56,594 nucleotides of DNA from Gammaproteobacteria bacterium (GTDB lineage: Bacteria > Pseudomonadota > Gammaproteobacteria > Pseudomonadales > Azotimanducaceae), in the NCBI GenBank assembly GCA_009843635.1, contig VYDB01000131.1, positions 1 to 56,594 on the forward strand. Direction: 5' to 3'. The first letter of the stretch is position 1; each line of letters starts with the position of its first letter. The notes under the pieces were generated by a model. It worked only from the letters and a program-made list of their open reading frames with translations, ran no database searches and was not told the origin of the DNA. This document shows, piece by piece, positions 44,162-53,985 of this stretch. Made by a program: the position numbers and the translations under genes.

Positions 44162-44212
44162 CGGCTTATGCTACAGCAGTGGTCTGCGTTAGAATAGCTT
44201 CCGCCAGCGAGT

Positions 44213-44289
44213 CGGAGTGTAGCTCAGCTTGGTAGAGCACTACGTTCGGGACGTAGGGGCCGGAGGTTCAAATCCTCTCACTCCGACCA
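44213..44289 (+). tRNA. tRNA-Pro (CGG)
   Basis: The 77-nt sequence folds as a cloverleaf. The acceptor stem is CGGAGTG/CACTCCG, the D arm AGCTCAGCTTGGTAGAGCA, and the anticodon arm CTACG-TTCGGGA-CGTAG with anticodon CGG. The T arm contains GGTTCAAATCC, and a genomic ACCA end is present. Anticodon CGG reads CCG proline codons, as in E. coli proK. A TAGAAT at 44190-44195 may be its -10 box. Confidence 0.97.
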
Positions 44290-44309
44290 ACTCCAAGGCT
44301 CCCAACCGC

Positions 44310-45299
44310 TCACTCGCGGTGATCGACCAAGTTCCCTTGGTGCAGCAGGGTGACCACCCGTTGTCGCCTTTCGCGGGGCTTTGCGTTCCAGAAGGCTTGC
44401 TCGAAGGGTTCCGCTTGGCGGCGGTGGATCACGCCGATGGCGGTGGGCAGCGGGGGCGCAAGGTTGAGCAGCATCAACGCCAGATTCGGATTGGTTTCGT
44501 CGTGGATCAGCACCTCATCGGCCCCTTGCGCGCCAACTTGGATGGCTTCGAGCTGCAGGGTCTTTGGATTCAGGCGCAGGCCCTTGTCTTGATTGGGGCC
44601 ATAGAGCAGCGGCTGGCCATGCTCGACCCGGATCTGGTGGTCGGCGGCGGTCTTGCGGCTGGATACGGATTCGAACACGTCCTTGTTGTAGACGATGCAG
44701 TTCTGCAGGATTTCCACGAAAGCTGCGCCGCGATGGGCGCGGGCGGCCGAAAGGATGCCGGGCAGGCCCTTCTGGTCGATGTCGATGCCCCGGGCGATGA
44801 ACGTGGCGCCGGCACCGACGGCGAAGGCGCCGGGCCGCACTGGGGAGTCCACCGATCCGCCCGGACTCGACGGGCTGGTGGTGCCGATGCGCGAGGTGGG
44901 CGAGTACTGCCCCTTGGTGAGGCCGTAGATTTCGTTGTTGAACAGCAGAATGTTGACATCGATGTTGCGGCGCAGGGCATGCAGCAGGTGGTTGCCGCCG
45001 ATGGACAGGCCGTCGCCGTCGCCGGTGATCACCCAGACATCGAGCTCCGGGTTGGCCAGCTTCACGCCGGTGGCGATGGCTGGCGCCCGTCCGTGTATGG
45101 TGTGGAAGCCATAGGATTCGATGTAGTAGGGCAGCCGTGCGGCGCAGCCGATGCCGGAAACGAACACCGTCTTGGCTGGCTCGGCGCCACAGGAGGCCAA
45201 GGTGCGCTGCACTGCCTTGAGGATGGAGTAGTCACCGCAGCCCGGGCACCAGCGCACCTCCTGGTCGGAGGCGAAGTCCTTGAATGAGAGTTCAGCCAC
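44310..45299 (-). CDS. korB: 2-oxoacid:ferredoxin oxidoreductase, beta subunit
   Basis: A 329-residue subunit that holds thiamine diphosphate and an iron-sulfur site. Cys residues are in WCPGCGDYS and GIGCAARLPYY. The cofactor motif is GDGDGLSIGGNH followed by FNNEIYGLTKGQYSPTS. It is the usual partner of a gamma-alpha fused KorA, oxidising 2-oxoglutarate (or another 2-oxoacid) with CoA and ferredoxin. The start GTG 45299 overlaps the end of korA by 8 bp, so the two are translated together. Confidence 0.92.
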   Translation of the reverse strand: MAELSFKDFASDQEVRWCPGCGDYSILKAVQRTLASCGAEPAKTVFVSGIGCAARLPYYIESYGFHTIHGRAPAIATGVKLANPELDVWVITGDGDGLSIGGNHLLHALRRNIDVNILLFNNEIYGLTKGQYSPTSRIGTTSPSSPGGSVDSPVRPGAFAVGAGATFIARGIDIDQKGLPGILSAARAHRGAAFVEILQNCIVYNKDVFESVSSRKTAADHQIRVEHGQPLLYGPNQDKGLRLNPKTLQLEAIQVGAQGADEVLIHDETNPNLALMLLNLAPPLPTAIGVIHRRQAEPFEQAFWNAKPRERRQRVVTLLHQGNLVDHRE

Positions 45300-47184
45300 G
45301 ACGACCCTCCTGGTTCGCGGCCGCCTTGGGGCGGGCTTCCGCCAGCCGCGCTGGCGCGTGCTCCGCGATGGCCGCTTTCACGGCTGCGACCGGGAAAGGC
45401 TGGCCGGACACTTGGTTGAGTTGCACGACCTCGACTAGCAGGCGGTCGCGCAGCAGGGTGGCAAGCTGGCCGTTGTTGAGCTCCGGCACTAGCACCGCCT
45501 CGAAGCCCGCCAGCAGCTCGCCTAGGTTGGGGGGCAGCGGGTTGAGGTGGCGCAGGTGGATTTGCGCGACGGCCAGCCCGTCGCTCAAGGCCTCTTTGAC
45601 CGCCTGATAGACCGCCCCGAAGGTCGATCCCCAAGCCACCACCGCCAAGCCGCCGGGCACCCCCTGTTCGATGGCCTGCTCGGGCAGGTGATCGGACACC
45701 TTGGCGACCTTGGCTGCGCGCAGGTCGGTCATGGCTTGGTGGTTGGCGGGATCATAGGAGATGTGGCCGGTTTCGATGTCCTTCTCGATGCCGCCGACCC
45801 GATGGATGTGGCGCGCATCGCCCGGTGCCGCCCAGAGCCGGGCCAAGCCGTCGGCATCCCGCTCCCAAACGCCCGCAGCCGCCGCTGCCGTGGGCTTGCG
45901 GTTGGCGATGGGCTGGAACGCGTCAATGTCGGGAATGGGCCAAAGCTCCGAGGCGTTGGCGATGTAGCCGTCGGTGAGCAGGATCACGGGCGTCATGTGG
46001 CGCAAGGCGATGCGCACCGCCTCTATGGCGGTTGCAAAGCAATCCGCAGGGGAGTGGGTGGCCAGCACCGGCACGGGGGTATCGGCGTTGCGGCCGTACA
46101 CCGCTTGGTAGAGATCGCTCTGCTCGGTCTTGGTCGGCATGCCGGTGGACGGGCCGGCTCGTTGCGAATTGACCACCACCAAGGGCAGTTCCGCGGCAAC
46201 CGCCAACCCCAAGGCCTCGGTTTTCAGGGCGATGCCGGGTCCGGAACTGGAGGTCACCCCGAGTTTGCCGGCATAGGACGCGCCGATGGCGGCGCAGATG
46301 GCGGCGATCTCATCCTCGGCTTGAAACGTGGCGACGCCGGCTTCGCCCAAGCCGGTCAAGTGATGCAGCAAGGCGGAGGCCGGCGTGATGGGATAGGAGC
46401 AAAACAGCAGTTCGATGTCGGCCAGCTCTCCGGCTGCGGTCAGTCCCAAGGCCAGGGCTTCCGCGCCAGTGATGGTTCGGTAGGCAACCGACTCCAGGGG
46501 CGCTTCGGGAATGGGATGCTGGGAGAGGATGTGCTGCAGTTCGGCGGTTTCGCCGTAGGCGTGGCCCGCGGCGAGGGCCGCCAGGTTGGCATTGCGCACG
46601 GCTTCGTTGTTGGCGAACTTGGCCTGAATCCAACGGGCGGTGGCGTCCCGGGGCTGGTCGAACATCCACAGCACCAAGCCCAGCGCCCAGAAGTTCTTGC
46701 AGCGTGCGGAATCCTTGGCGCCGAGGCCGAAGGGCTTCACCGCCTCCAGGGTCAGGTGGGAGATGTCCACGCGGCAAACATGGAAGTCATTGAGGCTGCC
46801 GTCTTCAAGGGGATTGGCGGTCAGCTCCGCACGCCTCAGCCGCTGCGCGGAAAAGGCGCTGTCATCGACGATGATGAGCGCCCCCGGCTCCAAGTGGGGC
46901 AGATTGACCGTCAAGGCTGCCGGATTGAAAGCCAGCAGCACGTCGGGCGCATCGCCCGGTGTCGTGATGCGCTCGGCGCCGAACTGGATCTGAAAGGCCG
47001 AAACACCGTAGCGGGTGCCGGCCGGCGCGCGTATCTCAGCCGGGAAGTCGGGCAAGGTGGACAGGTCGTGCCCGGCCAGCGCCGAGGCGATGGTGAACTG
47101 CTGACCCTGCAGCTGAATGCCGTCCCCGGAGTCACCGGCGAAGCGTACGACATGGCTGTTTTTTTCGGCGAGTTGCTGCGACAT
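45292..47184 (-). CDS. korA: 2-oxoacid:ferredoxin oxidoreductase, alpha subunit (gamma-alpha fusion)
   Basis: A 630-residue subunit with an N-terminal gamma domain (VVRFAGDSGDGIQLQGQQFT; AFQIQFGAERITTPGDAPDVLLAF) fused to the alpha domain (CSYPITPASALLHHL, AIGASYAGKLGVTSSSGPGIALKTEALGLAVA). This order is seen in KorA of many aerobic bacteria. It works with KorB, encoded by the overlapping gene downstream. The divergent neighbour is uvrB, with under 100 bp between starts. A long open frame on the other strand is a codon-bias shadow. Confidence 0.93.
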   Translation of the reverse strand: MSQQLAEKNSHVVRFAGDSGDGIQLQGQQFTIASALAGHDLSTLPDFPAEIRAPAGTRYGVSAFQIQFGAERITTPGDAPDVLLAFNPAALTVNLPHLEPGALIIVDDSAFSAQRLRRAELTANPLEDGSLNDFHVCRVDISHLTLEAVKPFGLGAKDSARCKNFWALGLVLWMFDQPRDATARWIQAKFANNEAVRNANLAALAAGHAYGETAELQHILSQHPIPEAPLESVAYRTITGAEALALGLTAAGELADIELLFCSYPITPASALLHHLTGLGEAGVATFQAEDEIAAICAAIGASYAGKLGVTSSSGPGIALKTEALGLAVAAELPLVVVNSQRAGPSTGMPTKTEQSDLYQAVYGRNADTPVPVLATHSPADCFATAIEAVRIALRHMTPVILLTDGYIANASELWPIPDIDAFQPIANRKPTAAAAAGVWERDADGLARLWAAPGDARHIHRVGGIEKDIETGHISYDPANHQAMTDLRAAKVAKVSDHLPEQAIEQGVPGGLAVVAWGSTFGAVYQAVKEALSDGLAVAQIHLRHLNPLPPNLGELLAGFEAVLVPELNNGQLATLLRDRLLVEVVQLNQVSGQPFPVAAVKAAIAEHAPARLAEARPKAAANQEGRRG

Positions 47185-47281
47185 ATAGGGCTGGCGGAGC
47201 CGGATTGGCCCAGAAGCGAAAGGTGCGGCATTCTAACGGATTCCGCGTCAAAATGATGAGTTGCTTGGATTGACGGGTTCC

Positions 47282-49309
47282 ATGCTTATGACCCAGGCGG
47301 TTGCAGACTTTGAAGTGGTTGCCAACTATCAGCCGGCGGGTGATCAGCCGTCGGCCATTGCCGGGCTGGTGGAGGGCTTGGAGGCTGGCTTGAGCCACCA
47401 GACCCTGCTTGGCGTCACCGGCTCGGGCAAGACCTTTGCCGTCGCCAACGTGGTGGCGGCGGTGAATCGGCCGACGCTGGTGCTGGCGCCGAACAAGACC
47501 CTGGCCGCCCAGCTCTACGGAGAGTTCCGCGAGTTCTTTCCCCACAACGCGGTGGAGTACTTCGTCTCCTACTACGACTATTACCAGCCCGAGGCCTATG
47601 TGCCCGCCTCGGACACCTACATCGAGAAGGATGCCTCGATTAACGCCCACATCGAGCAGATGCGGCTGTCGGCCACCAAGGCGCTCCTTGAGCGGCGCGA
47701 CACCTTGATCGTTGCCTCGGTCTCCGCCATCTACGGCTTGGGCGACCCGCAATCCTACCTGCGCATGGTGCTGCACCTCGACCGGGGCGACCGTGTCGAT
47801 CAACGCTACATCCTCACGCGGTTGGCGGAATTGCAGTACACGCGCAACGACATGGCCTTTCAGCGCGGCACCTACCGGGTGCGCGGCGACGTGGTGGACA
47901 TCTTTCCTGCGGAATCGGAAGCGCAGGCAGTGCGGGTGGAGCTGTTCGACGATGAAATCGAGAACCTCTCGACTTTTGACCCCCTCACCGGCGAAGTCAT
48001 CGACCGGGTGCCACGCTTTACGGTGTTCCCGAAGACCCACTACGTGACGCCGAGGGACCGCATTTTGGGCGTGCTTGATGACATCAAGGACGAACTGCGC
48101 GAACGCTTGGCGCATCTGACCGAGCACAACAAGCTCGTGGAGGCGCAACGCTTGGAGCAGCGCACCCGCTTCGACCTCGAGATGATCGCCGAGCTCGGTT
48201 ACTGCTCGGGGATCGAGAACTACTCCCGCTACCTGTCGGGCCGGGAGCCGGGCGAGCCGCCGCCGACGCTGTTCGACTACCTGCCCAAGGACGCCTTGCT
48301 GGTGATCGATGAATCCCACGTTACGGTTCCGCAGATCGGCGGCATGTACAAAGGCGACCGCTCGCGCAAGGAGACGTTGGTGGAATACGGCTTTCGTCTG
48401 CCGTCGGCGCTCGACAACCGGCCGTTGCGGTTTGACGAATGGGAGGGGATGAGCCCGCAGACCCTATTCATTTCCGCCACCCCGGGCCCTTACGAAGCCG
48501 AGTTTGCCGGACAGGTGGTGGAGCAGGTGGTGCGGCCCACGGGGCTGGTGGACCCGGAGGTCATCGTGCGTCCGGCATCGACCCAAGTTGAGGACCTGCT
48601 TGGTGAAATCAACGCCGTGGTGGGCCGGCGCGAGCGGGTGCTGGTCACCACCCTGACCAAGCGCATGGCGGAGGACTTGACCGACTACCTGGACGATCAC
48701 GGCGTCCGGGTGCGCTACCTGCACTCCGACATCGACACCGTGGAGCGCATGGAGATCATCCGCGACCTGCGCATGGCCGAATTCGACGTGCTGGTCGGCA
48801 TCAACCTCCTGCGCGAGGGCCTGGACATCCCGGAAGTGTCCCTAGTCGCCATCCTGGATGCGGACAAGGAAGGCTTCCTGCGCGGGGAGCGCTCCCTGAT
48901 CCAGACCATCGGCCGCACTGCCCGCAACGTCAACGGCCGGGCCATTCTTTACGCCGACAAGGCCACCGGCTCCATGGACCGGGCCATCGCCGAGACCGAG
49001 CGCCGCCGCGCCAAGCAGGTCGCCTTCAACGAAGCCCACGGCATCACCCCGCAGACCGTCAGGAAGCAGGTGGCCGATGTCATGGAAGGTGCCCGCCACC
49101 AAGCCCCCGGCGCGGCTCGCAAGGCCACTCGAACTCGCCAGCGCGGCGCCGCCCCCGTGGAGCTGCCGGACGATCCCAAGGCTCTCGGCAAGTTGGTGAA
49201 GCAGCTTGAAAGCCAAATGCTGGAGCACGCCAAGAACCTGGAGTTCGAGGAGGCGGCCACCGTTCGAGACCAAATCCGCAGCATCCGCGAGGAACGGCTG
49301 TTGGCGTAG
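47282..49309 (+). CDS. uvrB: excinuclease ABC subunit B
   Basis: A 675-residue nucleotide-excision-repair helicase, close to the E. coli length of 673. It contains the ATP loop GVTGSGKTF, the beta-hairpin region [38 protein letters not shown] and a C-terminal UVR motif ([12 protein letters not shown]) that binds UvrC. With UvrA it verifies DNA damage and loads UvrC. ATG 47282 follows a weak upstream site. No LexA box was seen in the short gap to korA. Confidence 0.98.
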   Translation: MLMTQAVADFEVVANYQPAGDQPSAIAGLVEGLEAGLSHQTLLGVTGSGKTFAVANVVAAVNRPTLVLAPNKTLAAQLYGEFREFFPHNAVEYFVSYYDYYQPEAYVPASDTYIEKDASINAHIEQMRLSATKALLERRDTLIVASVSAIYGLGDPQSYLRMVLHLDRGDRVDQRYILTRLAELQYTRNDMAFQRGTYRVRGDVVDIFPAESEAQAVRVELFDDEIENLSTFDPLTGEVIDRVPRFTVFPKTHYVTPRDRILGVLDDIKDELRERLAHLTEHNKLVEAQRLEQRTRFDLEMIAELGYCSGIENYSRYLSGREPGEPPPTLFDYLPKDALLVIDESHVTVPQIGGMYKGDRSRKETLVEYGFRLPSALDNRPLRFDEWEGMSPQTLFISATPGPYEAEFAGQVVEQVVRPTGLVDPEVIVRPASTQVEDLLGEINAVVGRRERVLVTTLTKRMAEDLTDYLDDHGVRVRYLHSDIDTVERMEIIRDLRMAEFDVLVGINLLREGLDIPEVSLVAILDADKEGFLRGERSLIQTIGRTARNVNGRAILYADKATGSMDRAIAETERRRAKQVAFNEAHGITPQTVRKQVADVMEGARHQAPGAARKATRTRQRGAAPVELPDDPKALGKLVKQLESQMLEHAKNLEFEEAATVRDQIRSIREERLLA

Positions 49310-49340
49310 TGTTGGGCTGGCGGGCACTGTATCCGCGTAT

Positions 49341-49363
49341 GATATATATTGCTAATATATATC
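49341..49363. promoter_or_regulatory. perfect palindrome upstream of vapBC, candidate VapB operator
   Basis: GATATATATT at 49341-49350 and AATATATATC at 49354-49363 are perfect 10-bp arms with a 3-bp centre. The block is AT-rich within GC-rich DNA, 62 bp before the VapB start, so it may also hold the -10 box. TA modules of this kind are usually repressed by the antitoxin-toxin complex bound to such palindromes. Confidence 0.6.
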
Positions 49364-49424
49364 CATTCCCATTAACTTTGCTGGATCAATTGCAGGGTCG
49401 GTCCCGTGCGTGGAGGAGAAGAAT

Positions 49425-49697
49425 ATGAGGTCACCAGAACGAGTCGAACGTTGCAAGACAGCGCGAGTTTTCATGAACGGCAGATCGCAAGCCGTGAGAT
49501 TGCCCAAGGAGTTTCGATTTGACACCGATCGGGTCGCCATCCGACGGGAAGGAGGCCACGTGATTCTCAGCCCAATCTATGAGGACTGGGACGACTATTT
49601 CGAAAACGCGCCGAAGGCGGGCGCGGACTTCGCGGCTGCGGTTGCCGAAGCGCGCAGCAGCCTGCCGCCGCTCGAAAGCCGGGAGCGCTTCGTGTGA
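49425..49697 (+). CDS. vapB: type II antitoxin VapB (AbrB-fold)
   Basis: A 90-residue antitoxin. The N-terminal swapped-hairpin DNA-binding domain reads RVFMNGRSQAVRLPKEFRFDTDRVAIRREGGHVIL, the standard VapB pattern, and the C-terminal tail that wraps the toxin is acidic and Ala-rich. GGAGGAG precedes ATG 49425. The gene overlaps the toxin gene by GTGA (4 bp). Confidence 0.92.
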   Translation: MRSPERVERCKTARVFMNGRSQAVRLPKEFRFDTDRVAIRREGGHVILSPIYEDWDDYFENAPKAGADFAAAVAEARSSLPPLESRERFV

Positions 49698-50107
49698 GGG
49701 TCATGCTCGACACCGACACCTGCATCTTCGCAATGGAAGAGGCCCCGGGCTTCAAGCCGAAGATACGCCTGCGCGATTGCGGAATCTCCATGGTGGTGCT
49801 CGGCGAGTTGGAAACCGGGGTACGCCGTTCGGTCAAGGTGAAGGAGAACCGGGCGGCGCTTGACCACTGGCTTGCCGCCGTTCAGGTCTTGGATGTGGAC
49901 GCCGAAGTGGCGCGCCGATATGGGCAGCTGCGCGCCGACCTCGAAGACAATGGAAAATTGATTGGCCCCAACGACTTATGGATCGCCGCGCACGCACTCT
50001 CCTTTGACATGCCGCTCATATCCAACAACCTGTCCGAGTTTCGGCGGGTGCCGGGACTGTCCGTTGAGACTTGGATGAGTGATGAAGGTGGTGTGAACGC
50101 TCAGTAG
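49694..50107 (+). CDS. vapC: type II toxin VapC (PIN-domain ribonuclease)
   Basis: A 137-residue PIN-domain toxin. Acidic residues of the active site are seen in MLDTDTCIFAME near the start, SMVVLGELETGVRRS (Glu), and GPNDLWIAAHALSFDMPLISNN (Asp). VapC toxins cleave structured RNAs such as initiator tRNA or rRNA loops; the target here is unknown. The start is GTG 49694, coupled to the antitoxin, with an alternative ATG at 49703. Confidence 0.93.
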   Translation: MRVMLDTDTCIFAMEEAPGFKPKIRLRDCGISMVVLGELETGVRRSVKVKENRAALDHWLAAVQVLDVDAEVARRYGQLRADLEDNGKLIGPNDLWIAAHALSFDMPLISNNLSEFRRVPGLSVETWMSDEGGVNAQ

Positions 50108-50158
50108 AGTTGCAGGACGACAGCAAGGCCTTCGGCAGGCGAGGCACCCTTGAGAGCG

Positions 50159-51580
50159 CTAGGAACTCTCGACTTCGTCGATTATCGGAATGGCCCTTTG
50201 GGCGAATTCGACAAGGGTTTCAACGTAAAAGTCGGTGATTTTGCCACCAATCGCCTTGGACTCATGGGCAAGCTTGGAGGCCATTTGGTCCCAATCGGAC
50301 AAACCTGACTCTACGTATCTCCATACTGGATACCCGTCATCTGGGGCCTTGAAATCCGGAAACGCGGCTCGAAGCTTGCCTTCAAGGGTCCGATTGGGCG
50401 ACCAAACTCCGTACCAAGTCCATGAGTTGCCGGTTCCAGCGCGTAGTCGAATAGCCGTTCTCCCTTGCGCGACAGAGTCTTCATCCTGATGCTCAGGCCA
50501 GGATGGGCGGTAGATGCTGAGTCGATTCAGGGCGCCCGTCCCTCTGCCTTCGTAACCCGGCTCAACGCGAATGTCTTGCTTAAACTCCTTTAGCCCTTTT
50601 CCCATGCGATCACACAGGTGCTTCAGAAATTCCTCGCATATCCTGTCCCTCACCGCTGGCCAAGACTCATAGACCACCCGAGCGGTTTCAAGGTGATTGG
50701 GCTCCGATTCCAGGAGTTCCAGCACGGTTTTGGTTTCAAGATCGCTTGCCATATCGGTGTCTCCAAAGGTTCTTCGGCAATAGGATTCGGCGTCGTCTAG
50801 GAACCAACGCAAGCGTTGGGCTTCGCACTGAGCGCGACAATCGGCAAGCCACTGGGTGAGCGAGGAGGGCGTTCGGAAATCCCTGAACTCGTCCCGTTTC
50901 CCTTCCCTGTCAGTCCAATCCTCGTCGGTGTGCCGATGATGGTAGGGCATGATGAGCAGACGACCGTGCCAGCACGTAAGCTCTGCCTTAGGCAGGCTCT
51001 TTTCGCTCGGTGGTTCGCCAGTAGGTGACAAGTAGATCAGATGGAACGAATCTGGGTCGAATCGTGCAGCCAAGTGCTTCAGGTAGTCCTTTACTTGCTC
51101 ATACTGGTCGCCAGCATAGGGTTTGTTCTCGATGGCGAGGCAGTATCGCTTCCCACCGGATGAAATCTTCACATAGATGTCGATACGCCGATTTTCTTCG
51201 ATGGGGTGCTCAACGACTACCGTGGCTTCGCTGAGTTCGGTGTCGGAAAAGCTCAGATTCACACTCAAACCGCCCAGAAACAACCGCAGAAACTGCGGCC
51301 CTTGGCCATGCGCTGCCTTCGGATCTAGCAGATCTGCGATGATTCGGGAGAGGCCGAGTTCGTCATCCCGAAGATAGCGAAACACGTTGAAACGGTGCGC
51401 GAGATGATGATTCAGCTCGCGGTCGAGCTCGCGGGCCGCCGCTAGCCGAGGTTCAAGCTGATGAAAAAGCTCTCGACACTGACGCTGGTTCGCCTCCCGC
51501 CCATCCACCAGCTTCTCCTCAATCGCAGCGAAAAACCGGCCCAAACGCTCCGGCGGGGTTGCCGCTGAGTCCCCCTTCAT
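50159..51580 (-). CDS. PD-(D/E)XK nuclease superfamily protein
   Basis: A 473-residue protein. After a helical N-terminus comes HRFNVFRYLRDDELGLSRIIADLLDPKAAHGQG, the entry motif of the PDDEXK_4 family, then the catalytic core RIDIYVKI (Asp) and LAIENKPYAGDQYEQVKDYL (E-x-K). The second half has beta-rich and helical regions that may bind DNA. Such nucleases occur in defence islands and as orphans; their substrates are mostly unknown. It is convergent with the VapBC pair. ATG 51580 is chosen; a GTG lies one codon upstream. Confidence 0.82.
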   Translation of the reverse strand: MKGDSAATPPERLGRFFAAIEEKLVDGREANQRQCRELFHQLEPRLAAARELDRELNHHLAHRFNVFRYLRDDELGLSRIIADLLDPKAAHGQGPQFLRLFLGGLSVNLSFSDTELSEATVVVEHPIEENRRIDIYVKISSGGKRYCLAIENKPYAGDQYEQVKDYLKHLAARFDPDSFHLIYLSPTGEPPSEKSLPKAELTCWHGRLLIMPYHHRHTDEDWTDREGKRDEFRDFRTPSSLTQWLADCRAQCEAQRLRWFLDDAESYCRRTFGDTDMASDLETKTVLELLESEPNHLETARVVYESWPAVRDRICEEFLKHLCDRMGKGLKEFKQDIRVEPGYEGRGTGALNRLSIYRPSWPEHQDEDSVAQGRTAIRLRAGTGNSWTWYGVWSPNRTLEGKLRAAFPDFKAPDDGYPVWRYVESGLSDWDQMASKLAHESKAIGGKITDFYVETLVEFAQRAIPIIDEVESS

Positions 51581-51652
51581 CACCAGCGCGGCCTAGACCG
51601 CAGCTCCATTTCCATCGTGTTCACCTGTGCCGAAACAAGGCAAGTCTATAGA

Positions 51653-52951
51653 ATGACGGGCCTGAATCGAAAGGGGCTATCTTTGAGCACTCCCCCTGGT
51701 GCGCCGCGAACGTTTTTCTTCGGCTGGTCCATCGTCGGCTTCACCTTCATGACCCAGTTCACTGTTGGGGGCATGTTCTACACCTACGGCGTGCTGCAGA
51801 AGCCCTTGAGCGAAGCGCTGGAGGTGGATCGCTTCGCCGTATCCTTGGCCTTCTCCCTGCAGACCTTGGTGGTGGCTGTCTTAAGCCCTTGGGTGGGCAA
51901 GCTGATCCTGCGCACACCCATCCGCAAGGTGCTCGCCTTCGGCCTCGCGGCGTTGCTGCTGGGATTTGTCGGCTTCGGGCAGGTCCGGCATCTGTGGCAT
52001 CTCTACTTGGCCTTCGGCCTCCTGCTAGCCGTGGCCAGCACCCTCATCGGCCCCTTGCCGAGCAACGCGATGATCGCCAACTGGTTCGTCAAGCGGCGGG
52101 GCACCGCCTTGGGCATCTCCCAGCTCGGCATTTCCATCTCTGGCGCGGTGATGGTGCCGATCGTGTCCTGGCTGGTGGAGACCCAAGGCTGGCGCTGGGC
52201 GGTGACTTCGATGGGGCTCGGTTTGAGCGCGGTGCTGATCCCCTTGGTGTGGAAGGTTGCGGTCTTTCGCCCGGAGGACAAGGGCCTGCTGCCGGATGGG
52301 CAGGGGGTTGCGGATAGCGCTGATGGGCGCATTGAGCCGGTTTCCGCGTGGACTTTCGCCCGGGCGCTTCGGGACCGCCGCATCTGGTTGCTCGTGGCCA
52401 TCGTTGGCCCGAGTTTTTTCGGGGTCGGTGCCGTGTTGCTCGCCCTGCACGCTCACTTCACGGACATGGGCTTGTCCGCCGCCCAAGCCTCCTCGGTGGT
52501 GGCCTTGGCCACGCTGATGGCAGCCTTGGCCAAGCCGTTGTTCGGCGTCTTGGCTGATGTATTGAACCAGCGGCTCCTGATGGCCGCCGCGTTGGCATCG
52601 CAGATCGTCGGCCTGTCGCTGATCGTGATGTTGGCGAATCCCGCCGGGCTGATGGTTGCGGCTTTCTTCTACGGGCTCGGCTATGGCGCGGGCATGCCGA
52701 TGTGGACGGTCTTCATCGGCACGCTCTTTGGTCGGGCGGCCTTTGCCCGGGTGATGGGTTTGATGACGCCGCTGACCACGCCGTTCACGCTGTTCGGCTT
52801 TCCTTTCGCTTCACTGGTGTTCGACGCCACGGGCAGCTACCAAGCGGCGTTCGTGACGGTGATTGTCGGGATTGTCCTTTCCATCGGGGCGGTGGGCTTG
52901 CTGCGTCTGCCGGAAGTGAGCGTTGCACGGGCGGGGGCGCCGGCCCGGTGA
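51653..52951 (+). CDS. MFS transporter
   Basis: A 432-residue membrane protein with 12 predicted helices. It begins with the FFFGWSIVGFTFMTQFTVGGMFYTYGVL segment and has the inter-helix loop NWFVKRRGTALGISQLG, as in the monocarboxylate/oxalate-formate-like group. The solute cannot be read. The start is ATG 51653; others nearby are possible. Its stop overlaps the start of the transglycosylase-like gene by GTGA, so the three genes to 54874 are probably one transcript. Confidence 0.83.
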   Translation: MTGLNRKGLSLSTPPGAPRTFFFGWSIVGFTFMTQFTVGGMFYTYGVLQKPLSEALEVDRFAVSLAFSLQTLVVAVLSPWVGKLILRTPIRKVLAFGLAALLLGFVGFGQVRHLWHLYLAFGLLLAVASTLIGPLPSNAMIANWFVKRRGTALGISQLGISISGAVMVPIVSWLVETQGWRWAVTSMGLGLSAVLIPLVWKVAVFRPEDKGLLPDGQGVADSADGRIEPVSAWTFARALRDRRIWLLVAIVGPSFFGVGAVLLALHAHFTDMGLSAAQASSVVALATLMAALAKPLFGVLADVLNQRLLMAAALASQIVGLSLIVMLANPAGLMVAAFFYGLGYGAGMPMWTVFIGTLFGRAAFARVMGLMTPLTTPFTLFGFPFASLVFDATGSYQAAFVTVIVGIVLSIGAVGLLRLPEVSVARAGAPAR

Positions 52952-53985
52952 GCCCGGACTCAATCCGCGGCCAGCGGACGTTGTTGACCAAGGATGGAGT
53001 CCGTCGCGCCTTGCCCATCTTCCTTCCGGTTTACCAACCTCGGGAGCCGGTGTTTCAATTGGCCCGCGAAGAAATCGACGGCTGCATCGTCAACGCCTAC
53101 TTCCTCTACAAGCAGCGAGAATTGCGTGAACGGCTCACCGGCCCGTCTTCACTCAAGGCCCATGTTGGTTTTGCGGGTCTGATCGCCACCGACTCCGGGG
53201 CCTTTCAGGGACTGACCCGGCGGCTGTACCTGAAGAATGCGGACATCGTGCGCTTTCAGGATCGCATCGGCAGCGACATCATCTCGCCGCTGGACCTTAT
53301 CACGCCACCAGGGGATAAGCGGAACACGGCGCTCGGCAAGATGCGCACCACGCACAAGCGCGTGCGCCAGGCGCTGGCCATTGCTGAGCGCGGCTTGGTG
53401 GCGGGCGTGCAGCAGGGCGGCCGTTTCTTGGATCTCCGCCGCGACAGCGCCGCCCACATGGCCGAGCTTGGAGTCGAATATCTGGCCATTGGCAGCCTAG
53501 TGCCTTTCTTTAACCGGGCGCACAGCTTGGACTTTGCCGGTGCCGTGCTGCGCGATGCGCGCCGGTTGATCGGCGAGCAAGTGCCGATGCACGTTTACGG
53601 TGCCGGCGAGCCGGTGGAACTGCCCTTCATGCTGGCGTTGGGGGCGGATGTCTTTGACTCGTCCTCCTATGCACACTATGCGCGCGGAGGCTGGTACATG
53701 ACTCCCTACGGCGCTTTGCCCGATCCGGGAAGGCTGCTGGCGGGCGAGTTCCGCTGCGCCTGCCCGCAATGCGCGGAAGCGCCGGCGATTGAGGCGGTGT
53801 TCGCGGACTTCGAAGCGCTCAAGGCGCACAACCTGTGGACGATCTGCCATACAGTTAGGGAACTACGCGCCTTGCTGGAGCGGGGCGGGGACCTGGACAG
53901 CCACCTGGAGGAGTTGCTTGACATCCACCAACGTTGGTTTCCGGAGAGCCGGCTGGCCCCCACTTGGGAAGCCCTGCATGAGTGA
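52948..53985 (+). CDS. archaeal-type tRNA-guanine transglycosylase-like protein
   Basis: A 345-residue TIM-barrel transglycosylase. It matches archaeosine TGT (arcTGT) better than bacterial queuine TGT: FLPVYQPREP, VNAYFLYKQ, TDSGAFQ (Asp82, the acid/base position), FQDRIGSDIISPLD, and VFDSSSYAHYARGG (Asp237, nucleophile position). Zinc ligands are CACPQC (Cys270, 272, 275) and His294. The PUA and other C-terminal domains of arcTGT are absent. The family swaps a base for a 7-deazaguanine in nucleic acid; the target here could be tRNA or another RNA. GTG 52948 overlaps the MFS stop by 4 bp, and its 3' end overlaps the methyltransferase by 8 bp. Confidence 0.85.
   Translation: MSPDSIRGQRTLLTKDGVRRALPIFLPVYQPREPVFQLAREEIDGCIVNAYFLYKQRELRERLTGPSSLKAHVGFAGLIATDSGAFQGLTRRLYLKNADIVRFQDRIGSDIISPLDLITPPGDKRNTALGKMRTTHKRVRQALAIAERGLVAGVQQGGRFLDLRRDSAAHMAELGVEYLAIGSLVPFFNRAHSLDFAGAVLRDARRLIGEQVPMHVYGAGEPVELPFMLALGADVFDSSSYAHYARGGWYMTPYGALPDPGRLLAGEFRCACPQCAEAPAIEAVFADFEALKAHNLWTICHTVRELRALLERGGDLDSHLEELLDIHQRWFPESRLAPTWEALHE

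Noticed and set aside
45547..47256. 569-codon open frame on the plus strand opposite korA
   Set aside because: Its sequence is Gly/Arg/His-rich without any known motif, and it mirrors the codon bias of korA. korA has complete family motifs.
52948..53985. DpdA-type DNA 7-deazaguanine modification enzyme
   Set aside because: DpdA belongs to the same wider family, but none of the dpd restriction/modification partners is nearby and the adjacent gene resembles an rRNA methyltransferase. DNA as target is not excluded, only not supported.
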